Shown here: one piece after another, positions 9,201 through 18,139 of the stretch
How positions within the stretch are numbered: position 1 is the stretch's first letter
How the letters are laid out: each line of letters opens with the position of its first letter
Made by a program: the position numbers and the translations under genes
Notes under the pieces: model-generated
The model's database searches: none
Seen by the model: only the letters and a program-made list of their open reading frames with translations
What the model was told of the DNA's origin: nothing
Source: Roseovarius albus
Lineage (GTDB): Bacteria; Pseudomonadota; Alphaproteobacteria; Rhodobacterales; Rhodobacteraceae
Reading direction: 5' to 3'
DNA length: 64,000 nt
NCBI RefSeq assembly: GCF_900172335.1
Contig: NZ_FWFX01000004.1
Span: 1-64,000, forward strand

Positions 9201-9531
9201 GTTCTTCGATGATTGCGTCGACTGCGTTGAAGTAGCTGTTAAGCAATTGGTGCGTCTCTTCTGGGTCCAGCGTCGCCGAAAGCCTAGTGTAGCCGCTGAG
9301 ATCAGCAAACAGCACTGTAACCGGCCGCCTCTCTGCGGGAAGCTGTGGTTCGTCAGCGCCAATTTGCCCTATCGCCTTGAGAATCTTCTTTCTGTGACCG
9401 AGTAAGACGCCGATTGAAGAAAGGTCGGCGTCCGTCAGCTCTGGCAGGGTCTCCATATCGATCGCGTTCTCGTCGAAGATCGTGCCATATTGATCTAGGC
9501 CGATTTCTTTCAACCAATCCAATACAGACAT
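6289..9531 (-). CDS. SAM - class III adenylate/guanylate cyclase - AAA ATPase - TPR protein
   Basis: A 1080-residue cytosolic multidomain protein. Residues 1-55 form a SAM domain (WLKEIGLDQYGTIFDEN). Residues 65-245 are a class III cyclase with metal Asp77 (LFADLSGYT) and Asp121 (KHIGDCVMAVFGAP) and transition-state Asn194 and Arg198 (TVNLASR), so it looks active. An ATPase domain follows with Walker A GEAGIGKT at 289-296, then TPR-like helical repeats to the end. The layout resembles LuxR/MalT-type STAND regulators, with a cyclase in place of the DNA-binding output. The signal sensed is unknown, and it stands alone facing away from the EamA gene. Confidence 0.9.
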   Translation of the reverse strand: MSVLDWLKEIGLDQYGTIFDENAIDMETLPELTDADLSSIGVLLGHRKKILKAIGQIGADEPQLPAERRPVTVLFADLSGYTRLSATLDPEETHQLLNSYFNAVDAIIEEHGGRVDKHIGDCVMAVFGAPVAHSNDPERALRAAAEIHRAMHRLSEQSGHLLRTHLGIASGRVVASQTGSARHVEYTVTGDTVNLASRLDDMAEPGETLVSDAVHRAVATIANFKSRGSAKVKGLEAPIPAWVFEGFRQSMLDAEDSVFVGREAESRQLHAISESILAEQSGQIVLLRGEAGIGKTRLVSEFLKTAQAIGFAPHIVQIVDFGVVRGPRVLRDLVAGLLEIPINAGEKERRRAHEQLISSDVIASEDAVFLYDLLDLPQPDRLQSSYAEMQSDERLSGIRRTMGALASSLAAYVPRLIVIEDVHWVDKRTLDALTGFAIDLRSCPSMLLLTSRTEEWALSQDFVSSFRGCPFTMMELQPLQHQDAMRLAEAFAQTSIMELAPIVERADGNPLFLEQMMGDLSEEQHLDLPDSIHALVLARIDRLPEQDREAILAASVLGNRFELAALRSLIGSKSYDCHSLIEHRLLRVEGEEFVFCHVLICDGANASLLRDRRRELNMRAAVYYKDRNLTLHAEHLDRANAPEAGATLLAAAKEAAERIRYEGALQLAMRGGEIASGSDLFQLHMLVGDLSRRLGNSREMIAAYRDAYDSAQDNKGRCRALVGIAEGLRITEAHDELLKTLDDARREANSSPLPKERARICQLRGGVHFTRGNIEACLKENNRSLDFALEAGSRELEAQAYGNLGDAEFAAGRMVTAHERFDQCISLSQEHGFENVIAANLSMRGQTLLYLCRPHDALADSKAALELARKLFNPRAEVVALLVGVYILELTDTDAARNWALTGIKVANRIGATRFENVFREYLGRISAIEGNRQEAERFISGAVESFRQSVSNMLFLGGRALGSLALVSQAGDKRRALLKEGEALLAKGVGAHNPLWFYRDAIDVCLDLEDWDQAERYAQCLENYTSEQPLPWSRFFSERGRILSRAGRGEQVADELQAIVTKARTIGFVNTAERVESFL

Positions 9532-10446
9532 CGATAGTGATTCCCGGTTTCGATTTGAAGGTTAGGATAGCAAAGCCCGGAGCCTATGTCGTGGCTGCAA
9601 GTCGGGTCACGCTTTGTCGCTGTGCGGCACGAGGCCGATCTAGCCTCAACGGCAGCAATCAAAGCCAACCGGGACATTCGAAATCTGGCTCAAACGGTAG
9701 CTTATGTCCGCGATGTGTGAGTTCGACAAAGCCCGGAATTCGCACCCGTAGCGAATGACCGCAAAGCGGGCTGCGACCGCAGCATCTTGACCGGTCAGTG
9801 AACGGCAGGAATGGGCCGTGAGCTCCAAGCTAATTGGGGGGTAAATCCGAAATTCTGCGCTACCTCCGAGGTCTGCTGTGAGCCCATTCTGACTAATGCT
9901 GCAAGACGCATCAAAGGCAGCTTTGGAACAAGCCCTATGCTCCCTTTCGAACCTAGTGCGTTGTCTGTAGGTCATGTGAGGCACCTATTAAATCTTTGCG
10001 GGGGACGCGAATCTGGCCGCAAGCGCAAGGCGCTTGACCAGAAAATAAGATCACGCAACTCTGTTGAAGTGGAGCTAGCCACTTCGAGCAAGTTGGACAG
10101 GGTAGGTTTTACATAGTGAATGGATGGGGGAGATATTAAATTTCGATGGGATGCCAAAATTCCTAACAGTTGATTGGAATTGCGGAGACTCAATACTGGC
10201 GGCGTGTTTCCTCGCACCGGGCAATGGCATCATCGACCTCGGCGAGGAGCAATTCGAAAAAGAGGCTAGTGTTGCTATGGAAGCAGAATTCATGACCTCC
10301 TTCCCAAACCCTAAACTCACGCGCGATTTCTTCCGATTGGCTAGGGATCACGGCGGTTTTGATTGGACCCTTGAAGGCCACCAAGCGGAAACTGGAAACT
10401 CATTGGATTCAACACGTAGTTCGCAGGCCAAACGGTGCGACAAGCA
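9532..10446. other. 915-bp gap with no supported gene
   Basis: Several overlapping open frames exist on both strands (for example 9646-9984 reverse and 10124-10450 forward), but none has a recognisable domain or ribosome site. The part 9720-9850 carries words such as GCAGGAATGGGCCGTGAGCTCC that resemble segments near 170 and 5615, so a decayed dispersed repeat is likely. The 10124-10450 frame could be a small gene, but I cannot support it. Confidence 0.4.
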
Positions 10447-11353
10447 ATGACCATGCAGAACCGAGAAGTAGCGGCAAGCATTGGGCTGGTGATCGGTGGT
10501 GCGCTCTGGGGGCTTTACTGGCTGCCCTTGCGTTTTTTGGCAGAGCTGGGCCTGCCCGGCGTCTGGGCCGGCTTGATCATCTACCTTGGATGCGGCTTAG
10601 TGGTAGGCACACTCGTGTTTTCGGGACGGTTCGCGATCAAACATCGAAGTCTCGATTTGGCCATCTGCGGGTTGGCCACCGGTGCCGCATTCAGCCTTTA
10701 TTCAACATCTCTGGTGTTCACGGATGTGGTGCGAGCCATCTTGCTATTCTACCTCACCCCTATCTGGGGCACACTATTGGGTCGGGTATTTCTGGGCGAG
10801 GCGCTGACATCTGCCCGGGTGTTCGCACTTGCAATGGCCTTTGGGGGGGCTTTTGGTGGTTTTAGGCCTCGGCGATGGCTGGCCAGTCCCCCGGAACATC
10901 GGTGACTGGCTTGCGCTGGCCTCTGGCATGGCCTGGGCCTTTGGCTCGATGCGCGTGTACCAACTTACAGATGTGACCACCTTCGAACAGATGGCTGCGT
11001 TTGTCATCGGGGCGCTGGTCATCACCGGCCTAACCATGATTGCGGCACCAGAGTTACTTACGGCAGGCACAGGAATTTCGGACGGTCTTCGCGCCCTACC
11101 TTGGGGCCTGCTCATGGCTCTTTATGTTATTCCGATGTTAGTGCTCACTGTGGGACCTGCACGGTTGCTGACGCCCGGTCGTGTTGGAATATTGCTGATG
11201 AGTGATGTGCTTGTTGGCGTAATGTCCGCAGCAATATGGTCCGGCGAGCCGTTTGGCTGGCGCGAGGTGTTAGGCAGTGCACTCATCATCGGCGCGGCGG
11301 TGGTCGAAGTGGCCGGGCAGCGTCCTCAGGGACGCATGCCTTCATCTGAGTGA
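10447..11353 (+). pseudogene. EamA/DMT-family transporter split by a frameshift at a G7 run
   Basis: The first frame (from ATG 10447) encodes the N-terminal membrane half (ASIGLVIGGALWGLYWLPLR to MAFGG). The second frame (to 11353) encodes the rest (NIGDWLALASGMAWAFGSMR, then helices to VLGSALIIGAAVVEVAG). The frames join at GGGGGGG, 10843-10849: with six G instead of seven the reading continues as one protein of about 300 residues, the usual ten-helix DMT length. Both halves read well, so this is either a very recent mutation, phase variation by slippage, or a sequencing error. The substrate is unknown; downstream amino-acid genes make a metabolite exporter plausible. Confidence 0.8.
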
Positions 11354-11766
11354 CACAGGTGGGTTAAAAATCACGTTCTTGGCTGATTAAGGCACTGACA
11401 TATGGCTGGCAGAAGCAACGCTGATCACTATGGGCACCGCGCGAAGAGCCTTTTCCTGGGTGGTGTTCACCTGAAAGTTGCTGAGGCTTCACGCTGCGAA
11501 TTGCTGGTTTTGATGCTAGTTGGTGCTGCTAAGTGAACAAATAGCGGAGCCTCGACGCAAATATACAAAGGACCAATTCATCAGAAATTTTGCTGAAATA
11601 CCTTAGTGGGCGGTTTTAACCGACCACGATCAATTGGTGAAAAAGCCGAATGGGTATTTACGAATGAATTGACCTCTCAACAAGCGCGAGGCCGCTCCAT
11701 TTCGTTGACCTCCGTCCCTAAACTATCCCGGATGCAAGTGTTCCGGGGCCTTTTTAAAGGTGCCTA
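11354..11766. other. 413-bp gap with no supported gene
   Basis: Around 11545-11605 one frame reads EPRRKYTKDQFI before a stop, which faintly recalls the start of some transposase OrfA proteins. It is too short to assign. Nothing else coding is visible, and the segment may be an old insertion remnant upstream of the racemase gene. Confidence 0.3.
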
Positions 11767-12486
11767 ATGGAATTTTTACCGCGAAGTGAACGCCGTCGCA
11801 TCGGTCTTATCGCTGGGTCCGGCCCCGAGGCCGGTGCCGATTTGTGGATAAAGGTAATAGAAGAAACCAAGGATCTGTTAGGTGAAAGATACGCAGGTGA
11901 TCTGGATGGGCCGCGCGTTCGAATAATTTCATCTCCGATTCTTGGGCTTTCCATGGAGCTTGAGACCAATGACGTTGCGGTCTGGCCGGAGCTGGAGCGG
12001 GTGTTTTCCGACATCGCGGGCCAGACGGATTTTGTTGCTATCGCATGCAACACGTTGAATTACTACGAGCGTCAGATCAAAGCAGAACCGCGTATTGCAG
12101 AATTGGTCTCTGTCGGGGATGTCGTTGAACGCTATCTGACTGAACATGGCCACGATTCCGTCGCTTTGCTCGGATCAGCACCAGTGACGAAAATGGATAA
12201 TTGGTCAGCCTATCAGCGCCTCGCCAGAAAATTTAACGTCGAAGTACCCGATGATACGGCAGAGCTCCACCAGATTATTTATGACGTGAAACGCTTCGGC
12301 GGAAATGATGCCAGCGTCGTGAAGCGGTTCGGCGAAATGATTGACAAGCTTGAGAGCGAAACCGTACTGCTTGCCTGTACTGAACTGCCGCTCATCAATT
12401 ATAAAAATGCGCAAAAGGATCTAATCGATGTCACGCGTTTGCTGGCAAGGCGATTGGTTGAAAAATCCTTTTGCAAGGATGCATAA
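11767..12486 (+). CDS. Aspartate/glutamate racemase family protein
   Basis: A 239-residue PLP-independent racemase-family protein. The two catalytic cysteines are visible in IACNTLNYY (N-terminal half) and LLACTELPL (C-terminal half), as in aspartate and glutamate racemases, with a GLIAGSGPEAGADL opening. Asparaginase follows 3 bp after the stop, so the pair forms an operon that suggests interconversion and deamidation of D/L-Asp and Asn. Hydantoin or other substrates of the superfamily are possible. Confidence 0.83.
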   Translation: MEFLPRSERRRIGLIAGSGPEAGADLWIKVIEETKDLLGERYAGDLDGPRVRIISSPILGLSMELETNDVAVWPELERVFSDIAGQTDFVAIACNTLNYYERQIKAEPRIAELVSVGDVVERYLTEHGHDSVALLGSAPVTKMDNWSAYQRLARKFNVEVPDDTAELHQIIYDVKRFGGNDASVVKRFGEMIDKLESETVLLACTELPLINYKNAQKDLIDVTRLLARRLVEKSFCKDA

Positions 12487-12489
12487 GTC

Positions 12490-13452
12490 ATGAGAACGCT
12501 TGTTATTCATACCGGGGGAACCATCGGAATGGTTCAGACCGCTGAGGGTTACGCTCCTCAACTGGGCATCGTGGAGGATTGCCTTGTTGAATTGCACAGC
12601 ATGAACAAGATTACCGGCGACTTTGAACTGGTTGTGGCCGACCCCTTGATCGACAGCGGCAAGGCAATGCCCCATGATTGGAATTGGATTGGCGGTACTA
12701 TCTCTGATCATTACAACGATTTTGATGCTTTTGTCGTGACACATGGATCAGACACAATGGCATTTACATCTTGTGCGCTTAGCTACGCTCTGGAAGGGCT
12801 GGACAAGCCGGTTATTCTAACTGGGTCCATGCTACCGCTCACGGTTCAGAACAATGATGGCTTGCGAAACCTGACAGACGCCATGAATGCGGTTCATGAT
12901 GCGGGCGCCGGCGTCTGGGTGCAGTTTGCGGGCCGTCGGCTCCATGGCACCCGTGTCCGAAAGTCCCATTCATCTGCCTTTGATGCCTTTCACGATGCTG
13001 CCATGGATGTTCCTGCGCGCCGGATTGTGGATGCGTTCAAATGGCAAACCTACAGTACTTTTAATGTGCCAGTTCTCGCATTTACGCCCGGAATGGACGG
13101 TGAGATATTGGAACATTGTGCTGAGCGCGCTGACGGGATCGTTCTGCGATGTTATGGTTCGGGTACGGTCCCGGACTTACCGGAACTCGCACCAGCACTC
13201 GGTTTGGCTAAAAAGCGCCATGTTCCCGTAATCGCGACCAGTCAATGCGCAGAAGGAGGGGTCGCGCTTGGGACATATGCTGCAGGTGCCGCATTGCTGG
13301 AAGCAGGTGTTATCGATGGGCGGGATGCAACAGTTGAAGCTGTCTATACAAAATTGTTGTATGGGCTGAGCAAAGACAGTTCTGAATGTGATCTCAGATC
13401 GACGTTGGCGGCCCCCATATGTGGAGAGTTTGCTCGCACAATTCTCAGATAG
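12490..13452 (+). CDS. L-asparaginase-family amidohydrolase
   Basis: A 320-residue protein with the family's two threonine motifs: HTGGTIGM near residue 8 and THGSDTMAFT near residue 90, followed by VILTGSMLPL. The family hydrolyses asparagine (sometimes glutamine) to the acid and ammonia. There is no signal peptide, so it is probably cytoplasmic (type I-like). It is 3 bp behind the racemase gene, and its 3' end overlaps the convergent HTH regulator by 8 bp. Confidence 0.9.
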   Translation: MRTLVIHTGGTIGMVQTAEGYAPQLGIVEDCLVELHSMNKITGDFELVVADPLIDSGKAMPHDWNWIGGTISDHYNDFDAFVVTHGSDTMAFTSCALSYALEGLDKPVILTGSMLPLTVQNNDGLRNLTDAMNAVHDAGAGVWVQFAGRRLHGTRVRKSHSSAFDAFHDAAMDVPARRIVDAFKWQTYSTFNVPVLAFTPGMDGEILEHCAERADGIVLRCYGSGTVPDLPELAPALGLAKKRHVPVIATSQCAEGGVALGTYAAGAALLEAGVIDGRDATVEAVYTKLLYGLSKDSSECDLRSTLAAPICGEFARTILR

Positions 13453-14257
13453 GCGCTGCTTCCAGAAGATGCGTCCCTTCGCGCAAGTCGCCGCTGATCA
13501 TGCGCTGGACATCCGCGGGTATTCGATCATCACCGGGCAATAACAATCCGCAAAGTCCCAAAGATTTGCGAATATCCACGTTTGTGCCAAGAAATTGTAG
13601 CACGATTTGTGTGGCTGTTGGTGGTCGAGAAGCATGCGCCGCGACACCAGACATCACGCCACTCAGATAACGAATGCGGTTGGTGTAGCTTGGGTAGAGA
13701 ATAATCTGGATCGCCTCATTGCGGGTAAGCGTTTCCATCGCAGTGATGAACAAGCGATCCCCTAAAGTGAAGCAGGCTCCCTCGTATTTGCAAGTAAATC
13801 CATCGTGGTTCTGCTCTCCGATGACTTCTAGTGTTTTAATATTCATACTGAAGGGAGTGCGATATATTTTTGTCAAACTTTTCAGAATCTTGCCGGGATT
13901 GGACATGGAGTTGTAGTAGGAGAAATAATATCCTGCGTAAGCATCAAGTTTGGAGCGAGAGTCCTGGATAACTTTCTCGGCCTCAAACATGATGACATTT
14001 TTATCAATTTCGATGCCGACCCCTTGAGGCTTTAACCGGACCAACTCTTTAAACTGGCCGTGGGGCATCAATAACTCCGCTTCTTCAACGCCAAAGAAAT
14101 CACATATCTTTCGCATCAGACGCAGCGAGGGTAATGTTTGGCCGTTCAGGTATCGATTGAATTGTGAGCGGTTCATCCCAAGTTTGCGGCAAACATCTGC
14201 AATAGAATGATGATAGCTGCATAACAGTCTTAGATTGTCTGGTAAGTCTCTCGGCAC
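13445..14257 (-). CDS. HTH (XRE-like) transcriptional regulator with a large effector region
   Basis: A 270-residue protein. The first 65 residues form a Cro/C1-type helix-turn-helix (SIADVCRKLGMNRSQFNRYLNGQTLPSLRLMRKICDFFGV). The remaining 200 residues have no domain I recognise. It is divergent from the symporter gene and convergent with asparaginase, so it probably controls this amino-acid locus. The 142-bp divergent gap to 14400 should hold the promoters. Confidence 0.75.
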   Translation of the reverse strand: MPRDLPDNLRLLCSYHHSIADVCRKLGMNRSQFNRYLNGQTLPSLRLMRKICDFFGVEEAELLMPHGQFKELVRLKPQGVGIEIDKNVIMFEAEKVIQDSRSKLDAYAGYYFSYYNSMSNPGKILKSLTKIYRTPFSMNIKTLEVIGEQNHDGFTCKYEGACFTLGDRLFITAMETLTRNEAIQIILYPSYTNRIRYLSGVMSGVAAHASRPPTATQIVLQFLGTNVDIRKSLGLCGLLLPGDDRIPADVQRMISGDLREGTHLLEAAPI

Positions 14258-14399
14258 TGCTTGGGCTCTTCATCGCTACTTGATGCTATTTATGGACCAA
14301 GTAGTAAACGAAATACCCTGTCTTGCAAATCGCACTTCTAAGACCTCACGCCTAACGTTCCGCTGTTCAAACAAAATAATCTACTGAACGGAGGGATAT

Positions 14400-15830
14400 A
14401 TGGAACTGCTAGAAAGATTATTCGGGGTTATAGGAGACCTCACCTGGGGATGGTCACTCATTCCCATACTCGTCATCTTTGGGGTTTTCCTGACAATTGC
14501 TACAGGATTTGTCCAATTTCAATTTTTCAAACGGATGTTTCGGGTTTTGAGCAATAAACAGGCCGACCCAAACAAAATTTCCGCGCGCGAGGCTTTGTTG
14601 ATTTCGGTCGGCGGGCGTGTTGGCGGTGGTAACATTGCTGGGGTGGCCGTGGCGATCACTCTGGGCGGTCCCGGCGCTGTTTTCTGGATGTGGGCGATTG
14701 CCATTGTGGGTATGGCGACCAGTTTGGTCGAATGTTCAGTGGCACAGCTTTACAAACGTGCTGACGGAACCGGATCGTATCGTGGCGGGCCTGCACGCTC
14801 CATCATTCACGGATTAGGTGAGGACTATCGCTGGTTGGCGATTATCTATGCAATCTGTCTAATTGCCGCCTTTGGTGTCGGCTTTGTTGCATTCCAAGGT
14901 AACACGGTGGCGGGTGCGGCCTATGATAGCCTGGGGATAGATCGGCTCTGGACTGGTATCTTCCTGACTGCTGTAACTGGGTTTGTTGTCTTCGGTGGTA
15001 TTCACCGGATCGCCAAAGCTGCTGACATTGTCGTGCCAATCATGGCCATTGGATATATCGGGATGGCGTTGATCATCATCGTGATGAACATAGGTGAAGT
15101 ACCTGCTGTATTCTCCATGATTATTAAAAATGCTTTCGGGTTTGAAGAAGCCGTTGGCGGAGGCATGGGCGCTGCAATCGCACAGGGTCTGCGACGTGGT
15201 TTGTTCTCTAACGAAGCTGGTTTGGGTTCAGCTCCGAACGTTGCGGCCACCGCAGAAGTACGCCACCCGATCAGCCAGGGCATCACACAGGCGTTCTCGG
15301 TTTTCATTGATACAATCCTGATCTGTTCTTGCACAGCGTTCGTGATCCTGCTGGGTGACGTTTATGTACCAGGCGCCGAAGGCATCGATGGTGTTGCCCT
15401 GACACAGCAGTCTCTGGTCCATCACCTTGGCGACTGGGCGCAGTACTTCCTGACCGCTGCGATCCTGCTGTTTGCATTCAGCTCGGTCATCTACAACTAC
15501 TATCTGGGTGAAAACGCGATCACCTTTCTGACCGACAGCCCGATGGGGATTCTGGGCCTGCGCCTTCTGGTTATGGGCGTGATCATGTTGGGGGCCGTTG
15601 CGCCAAATGCAACTGCGGTATTCTTTTTCTCGGATCCTATGATGGGTATTCTGGCACTGGTGAACCTGTTGGCCATCATGATGCTTTTCCCGATTGCTCG
15701 GCGCATCCTTCAGGATTTCCGCAAGCAGTTGAAAGCAGGTGTTGAACGCCCGGTATTGAACATCGACGATTTCGCTGATCTAGATCTCGACCCGGAAGCC
15801 TGGCCTAAACGTGAAGAGAAAGCGACCTAG
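14400..15830 (+). CDS. Alanine/glycine:cation symporter family (AGCS) transporter
   Basis: A 476-residue inner-membrane protein with about ten hydrophobic segments. It carries AGCS hallmarks VGGRVGGGNIAGVA (near residue 75) and RRGLFSNEAGLGSAPN (near residue 265). The family imports alanine, glycine or related D/L amino acids with Na+ or H+. The ATG at 14400 follows GGAGGGAT. Beside a racemase and asparaginase, uptake of aspartate, asparagine or alanine isomers is a reasonable guess, not shown by sequence. Confidence 0.92.
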   Translation: MELLERLFGVIGDLTWGWSLIPILVIFGVFLTIATGFVQFQFFKRMFRVLSNKQADPNKISAREALLISVGGRVGGGNIAGVAVAITLGGPGAVFWMWAIAIVGMATSLVECSVAQLYKRADGTGSYRGGPARSIIHGLGEDYRWLAIIYAICLIAAFGVGFVAFQGNTVAGAAYDSLGIDRLWTGIFLTAVTGFVVFGGIHRIAKAADIVVPIMAIGYIGMALIIIVMNIGEVPAVFSMIIKNAFGFEEAVGGGMGAAIAQGLRRGLFSNEAGLGSAPNVAATAEVRHPISQGITQAFSVFIDTILICSCTAFVILLGDVYVPGAEGIDGVALTQQSLVHHLGDWAQYFLTAAILLFAFSSVIYNYYLGENAITFLTDSPMGILGLRLLVMGVIMLGAVAPNATAVFFFSDPMMGILALVNLLAIMMLFPIARRILQDFRKQLKAGVERPVLNIDDFADLDLDPEAWPKREEKAT

Positions 15831-15849
15831 TTGCTGATAACACCACTTT

Positions 15850-15874
15850 CGGGAGGCGCGATCTGCGGCTCCCG
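15850..15874 (+). terminator. Hairpin after the symporter gene
   Basis: CGGGAG pairs with CTCCCG, with additional GC pairs inside, 19 bp after the stop. It is followed only by ATTTGCTTCT, so it is a weak intrinsic terminator at best. Confidence 0.5.
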
Positions 15875-16552
15875 ATTTGCTTCTGAACCAGAGGCGGCTC
15901 GAAATCATCGTCAGCGGCTCAGAGAAAACAACTGCAACAGGTTTCCCTTGGTGACGAGACTTTTGAGTTACATGACGGAGAGGCTAGAGTTTGCAAATGT
16001 CTAATTCGCTCGGTGTCCAGATAATGCCCGTTGAATCATGCCAATACCTTTTACGAACAACCGATCATCGCTCAACACGCATGTGAATCAGGTCCTACAG
16101 GTCACCGACAATTTAGCAATCTACACAAATAGTAAGTTTGTAAATTGAAAGAAGCCGTCATTGGCGCGCGCGCGGCGAAGGTCTGAAAAGTCCGCGTTGC
16201 TGCCATTGATAGAACGACGATCTAAGGTCGGCTTTGCGGACTGAGCGGACTTGTGCAGCTGCAGCTATTGCTCACGCAGCATTTCTTCGCGCCTGTGGCA
16301 AGTTTTTCGCTGCGATGCAGCCCATGTCACCGAAGTGGTCATTGAACTCCGTCATGTGACGCCGAATCCAAACTGTTCTTTTGCAACGTTCTGGCTGAAC
16401 CAGAAAGGAGCCGGCCTTTGCCTCCGTTTGAGCGACAGCAATGGGAAACAGGTATGCGGTTGTAGCGTGCAATTCTGAGGAATCTGATGTACTTTACTCA
16501 GACTTTTGGAGCTTCATCTCAGAAGCTTTTATAACTTTATTTTGGAGGCAAT
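15875..16552. other. Gap of about 680 bp without a supported gene
   Basis: No frame here has recognisable content. The stretch 16185-16275 (GTCCGCGTTGCTGCC, GCGGACTGAGCGGACTTG) looks like more of the degenerate intergenic repeat material seen near 5.6 and 9.8 kb. An AT-rich promoter-like segment and a GGAGG ribosome site precede 16553. Confidence 0.4.
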
Positions 16553-17155
16553 ATGATTAAGCTATTTTTAAGTACCGCATTGATAACGATTATTTTTTCG
16601 CAGGGCGCTCAAGCGAAAACCTACGAGTGCGACGCTGTTGAGAGTATTGCCATGCTTGGTATATCGCCTCGATCTCCTGTGTCGATAAGCGCCGATGAAG
16701 ACGAAGATGAGTGCAAGTTTTCAGTCAATGGGGCAAAAGTTGGCAGCCCTCCCCAAGAACAGATATCGGACGCATTCAACCGGCTACTTTTCCAAGATCG
16801 ATTGCTGTTCAGTGGTCAGTTTGATGCGACTGCGCTTGCTGCCATGATGTTAGCGGCGGGTCCAGATGATAGCACTGATGAAGTATCTTCGCTTCTATCC
16901 GACGCTGAGACAGAAATTTCCGGATGCATCAGCGATCTAGAAATGCGGGCGCCAGGGTCATTCAATGACCTGTTCGTGCAAGAATTTTCATCCTTTGATA
17001 GTTCCGGCTTGTGCGTCGTACTTGACTCAGAGGGTTTTGAGTTTGAGGCAATCTCTTTTCGATATGACGAGGGCGACAATATTCCAGTATTACTGATCTT
17101 CTTGAAACGGGGATCGGTCACCAACCTCTTGGCTATTCCTAGGCCGCCGCAATGA
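16553..17155 (+). CDS. Secreted hypothetical protein
   Basis: A 200-residue protein with a clear Sec signal peptide (positive MIK, hydrophobic core to about residue 20, QAKT cleavage-like site). The mature part is acidic, with four Cys residues (ECDA, ECKF, ISGCISD, SGLCVV) that could form two disulphides in the periplasm. No family is recognised. Its stop overlaps the next start (ATGA), so the two are translationally coupled and probably work together. Confidence 0.7.
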   Translation: MIKLFLSTALITIIFSQGAQAKTYECDAVESIAMLGISPRSPVSISADEDEDECKFSVNGAKVGSPPQEQISDAFNRLLFQDRLLFSGQFDATALAAMMLAAGPDDSTDEVSSLLSDAETEISGCISDLEMRAPGSFNDLFVQEFSSFDSSGLCVVLDSEGFEFEAISFRYDEGDNIPVLLIFLKRGSVTNLLAIPRPPQ

Positions 17156-17721
17156 CCGACGAAGACAACACTGAGAAACCTCATTGGCTTGTCCGGTTCA
17201 TTCGAAAGCTCATCTTCGAGTCGGGGTGGGACTTTCTTAAGGCGGGCATCCTTGCCGCGTTCTTCTTCGTTTGGGGGAACTTCTTAGGATTGTTCGTAAA
17301 CGAACCCCGAGAATTTGATTTCTCACGGGGGTTAATGGGCGAGTATTTTGAAGGTTACGGTTATCTTACAACTGCGTTTCAGCACTTTAGCGACGACACC
17401 GAAGAGCGGGTGCCGCTGTTGTTCGAACCGCCCGAGTTAGCAGACGTCAGGGTCTGCAAGGATACCGTTGGATTCGAAGACACGCCAACGGGCTTTAATT
17501 ACATGACGCTGCTAGCGGCACGATTGCCAAAATGCTTGGTGTTCAAGCAAACAGATCGAAATGAGACGACGGTTGGAGTGTTTTCATTGCCAACTGATGC
17601 GAGCGAAATAACCACGGTCGAGCGTGGTGGAGAACAGCGGTATTTTTGTGGATGTCCAGAACAAGTAGTTACCGAGTATTTAAAACATCCCGATTTGTAT
17701 CCAGACCCTCCAAAAGACTGA
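17152..17721 (+). CDS. Single-pass membrane hypothetical protein
   Basis: A 189-residue protein with one membrane helix at about residues 29-50 (AGILAAFFFVWGNFLGLFV) after a positively charged cytoplasmic start, leaving about 135 residues probably in the periplasm. Cysteines occur in VRVCKD, KCLVF and YFCGCPE. No family is recognised. It overlaps the upstream secreted gene by 4 bp. The pair lies immediately left of the tandem attachment-like sites and may be cargo of an older integrated element. Confidence 0.65.
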   Translation: MTDEDNTEKPHWLVRFIRKLIFESGWDFLKAGILAAFFFVWGNFLGLFVNEPREFDFSRGLMGEYFEGYGYLTTAFQHFSDDTEERVPLLFEPPELADVRVCKDTVGFEDTPTGFNYMTLLAARLPKCLVFKQTDRNETTVGVFSLPTDASEITTVERGGEQRYFCGCPEQVVTEYLKHPDLYPDPPKD

Positions 17722-18057
17722 GAAGTTACCCGGCTGCGTACTGAACCGTGGTGGTTTGCCATGGGGCGCTTATCATGATTTGGTGTTCTCTTGCTCTCTG
17801 AGTATTGCCTGAATGGGCAGTTTCTCCGCCGCATTGCAGCGGCGACGATCACGCAATAGCTGCGTTCTTACTCTGCGATCGCACGCAGCGGGAAATTCTG
17901 ATTCACAATTTGGGCTCCAAGTCGACCTTTGCTGCAATTCCTGTGAGTGTCAGCTATGAGATATTTTGGCTTGTTACATAAATCAGATGCTGTGAGTTAT
18001 AGGTTCAGAAAGTTTGAAATCCGGCTCATCCGAGTAACCCATGAAAACTGGGGTTGG
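17722..18057. other. Intergenic gap, nothing coding seen
   Basis: No supported gene. The segment becomes AT-rich toward the arm repeats at 18058. Words near 17900-17960 (GGGAAATTCTG, TTTGGGCTCCAAG) weakly resemble the intergenic repeat at 9.8 kb. Confidence 0.35.
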
Positions 18058-18080
18058 GGTGGTATTAAATGTGGTATGAA
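18058..18080 (+). repeat. Two 12-bp-spaced arm-type repeats, TGTGGTAT class
   Basis: GGTGGTATTAA and TGTGGTATGAA start 12 bp apart. The end of the pair is exactly 59 bp from the core at 18140. The same motif, spacing and 59-bp distance occur at the 42.4-kb end of the tRNA-Ser island, so these are read as integrase arm-binding sites of an element lying to the left. Confidence 0.65.
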
Positions 18081-18139
18081 TTATATATTAATCAATTAAA
18101 TAAATTATGAACAATACATTAAGAGATTTGTTTTGCTGA

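Noticed and set aside
9646..9984. 112-codon reverse frame in the gap after the cyclase gene
   Set aside because: No domain, no ribosome site, and it runs through sequence that looks like a dispersed intergenic repeat.
10124..10450. 108-codon forward frame before the EamA gene
   Set aside because: Competing frames on both strands are similarly open and no family is recognisable; kept only as part of the described gap.
10435..11353. Programmed ribosomal frameshifting as explanation of the split EamA gene
   Set aside because: EamA transporters are not known to need it and no stimulatory structure was identified; mutation, phase variation or sequencing error are simpler.
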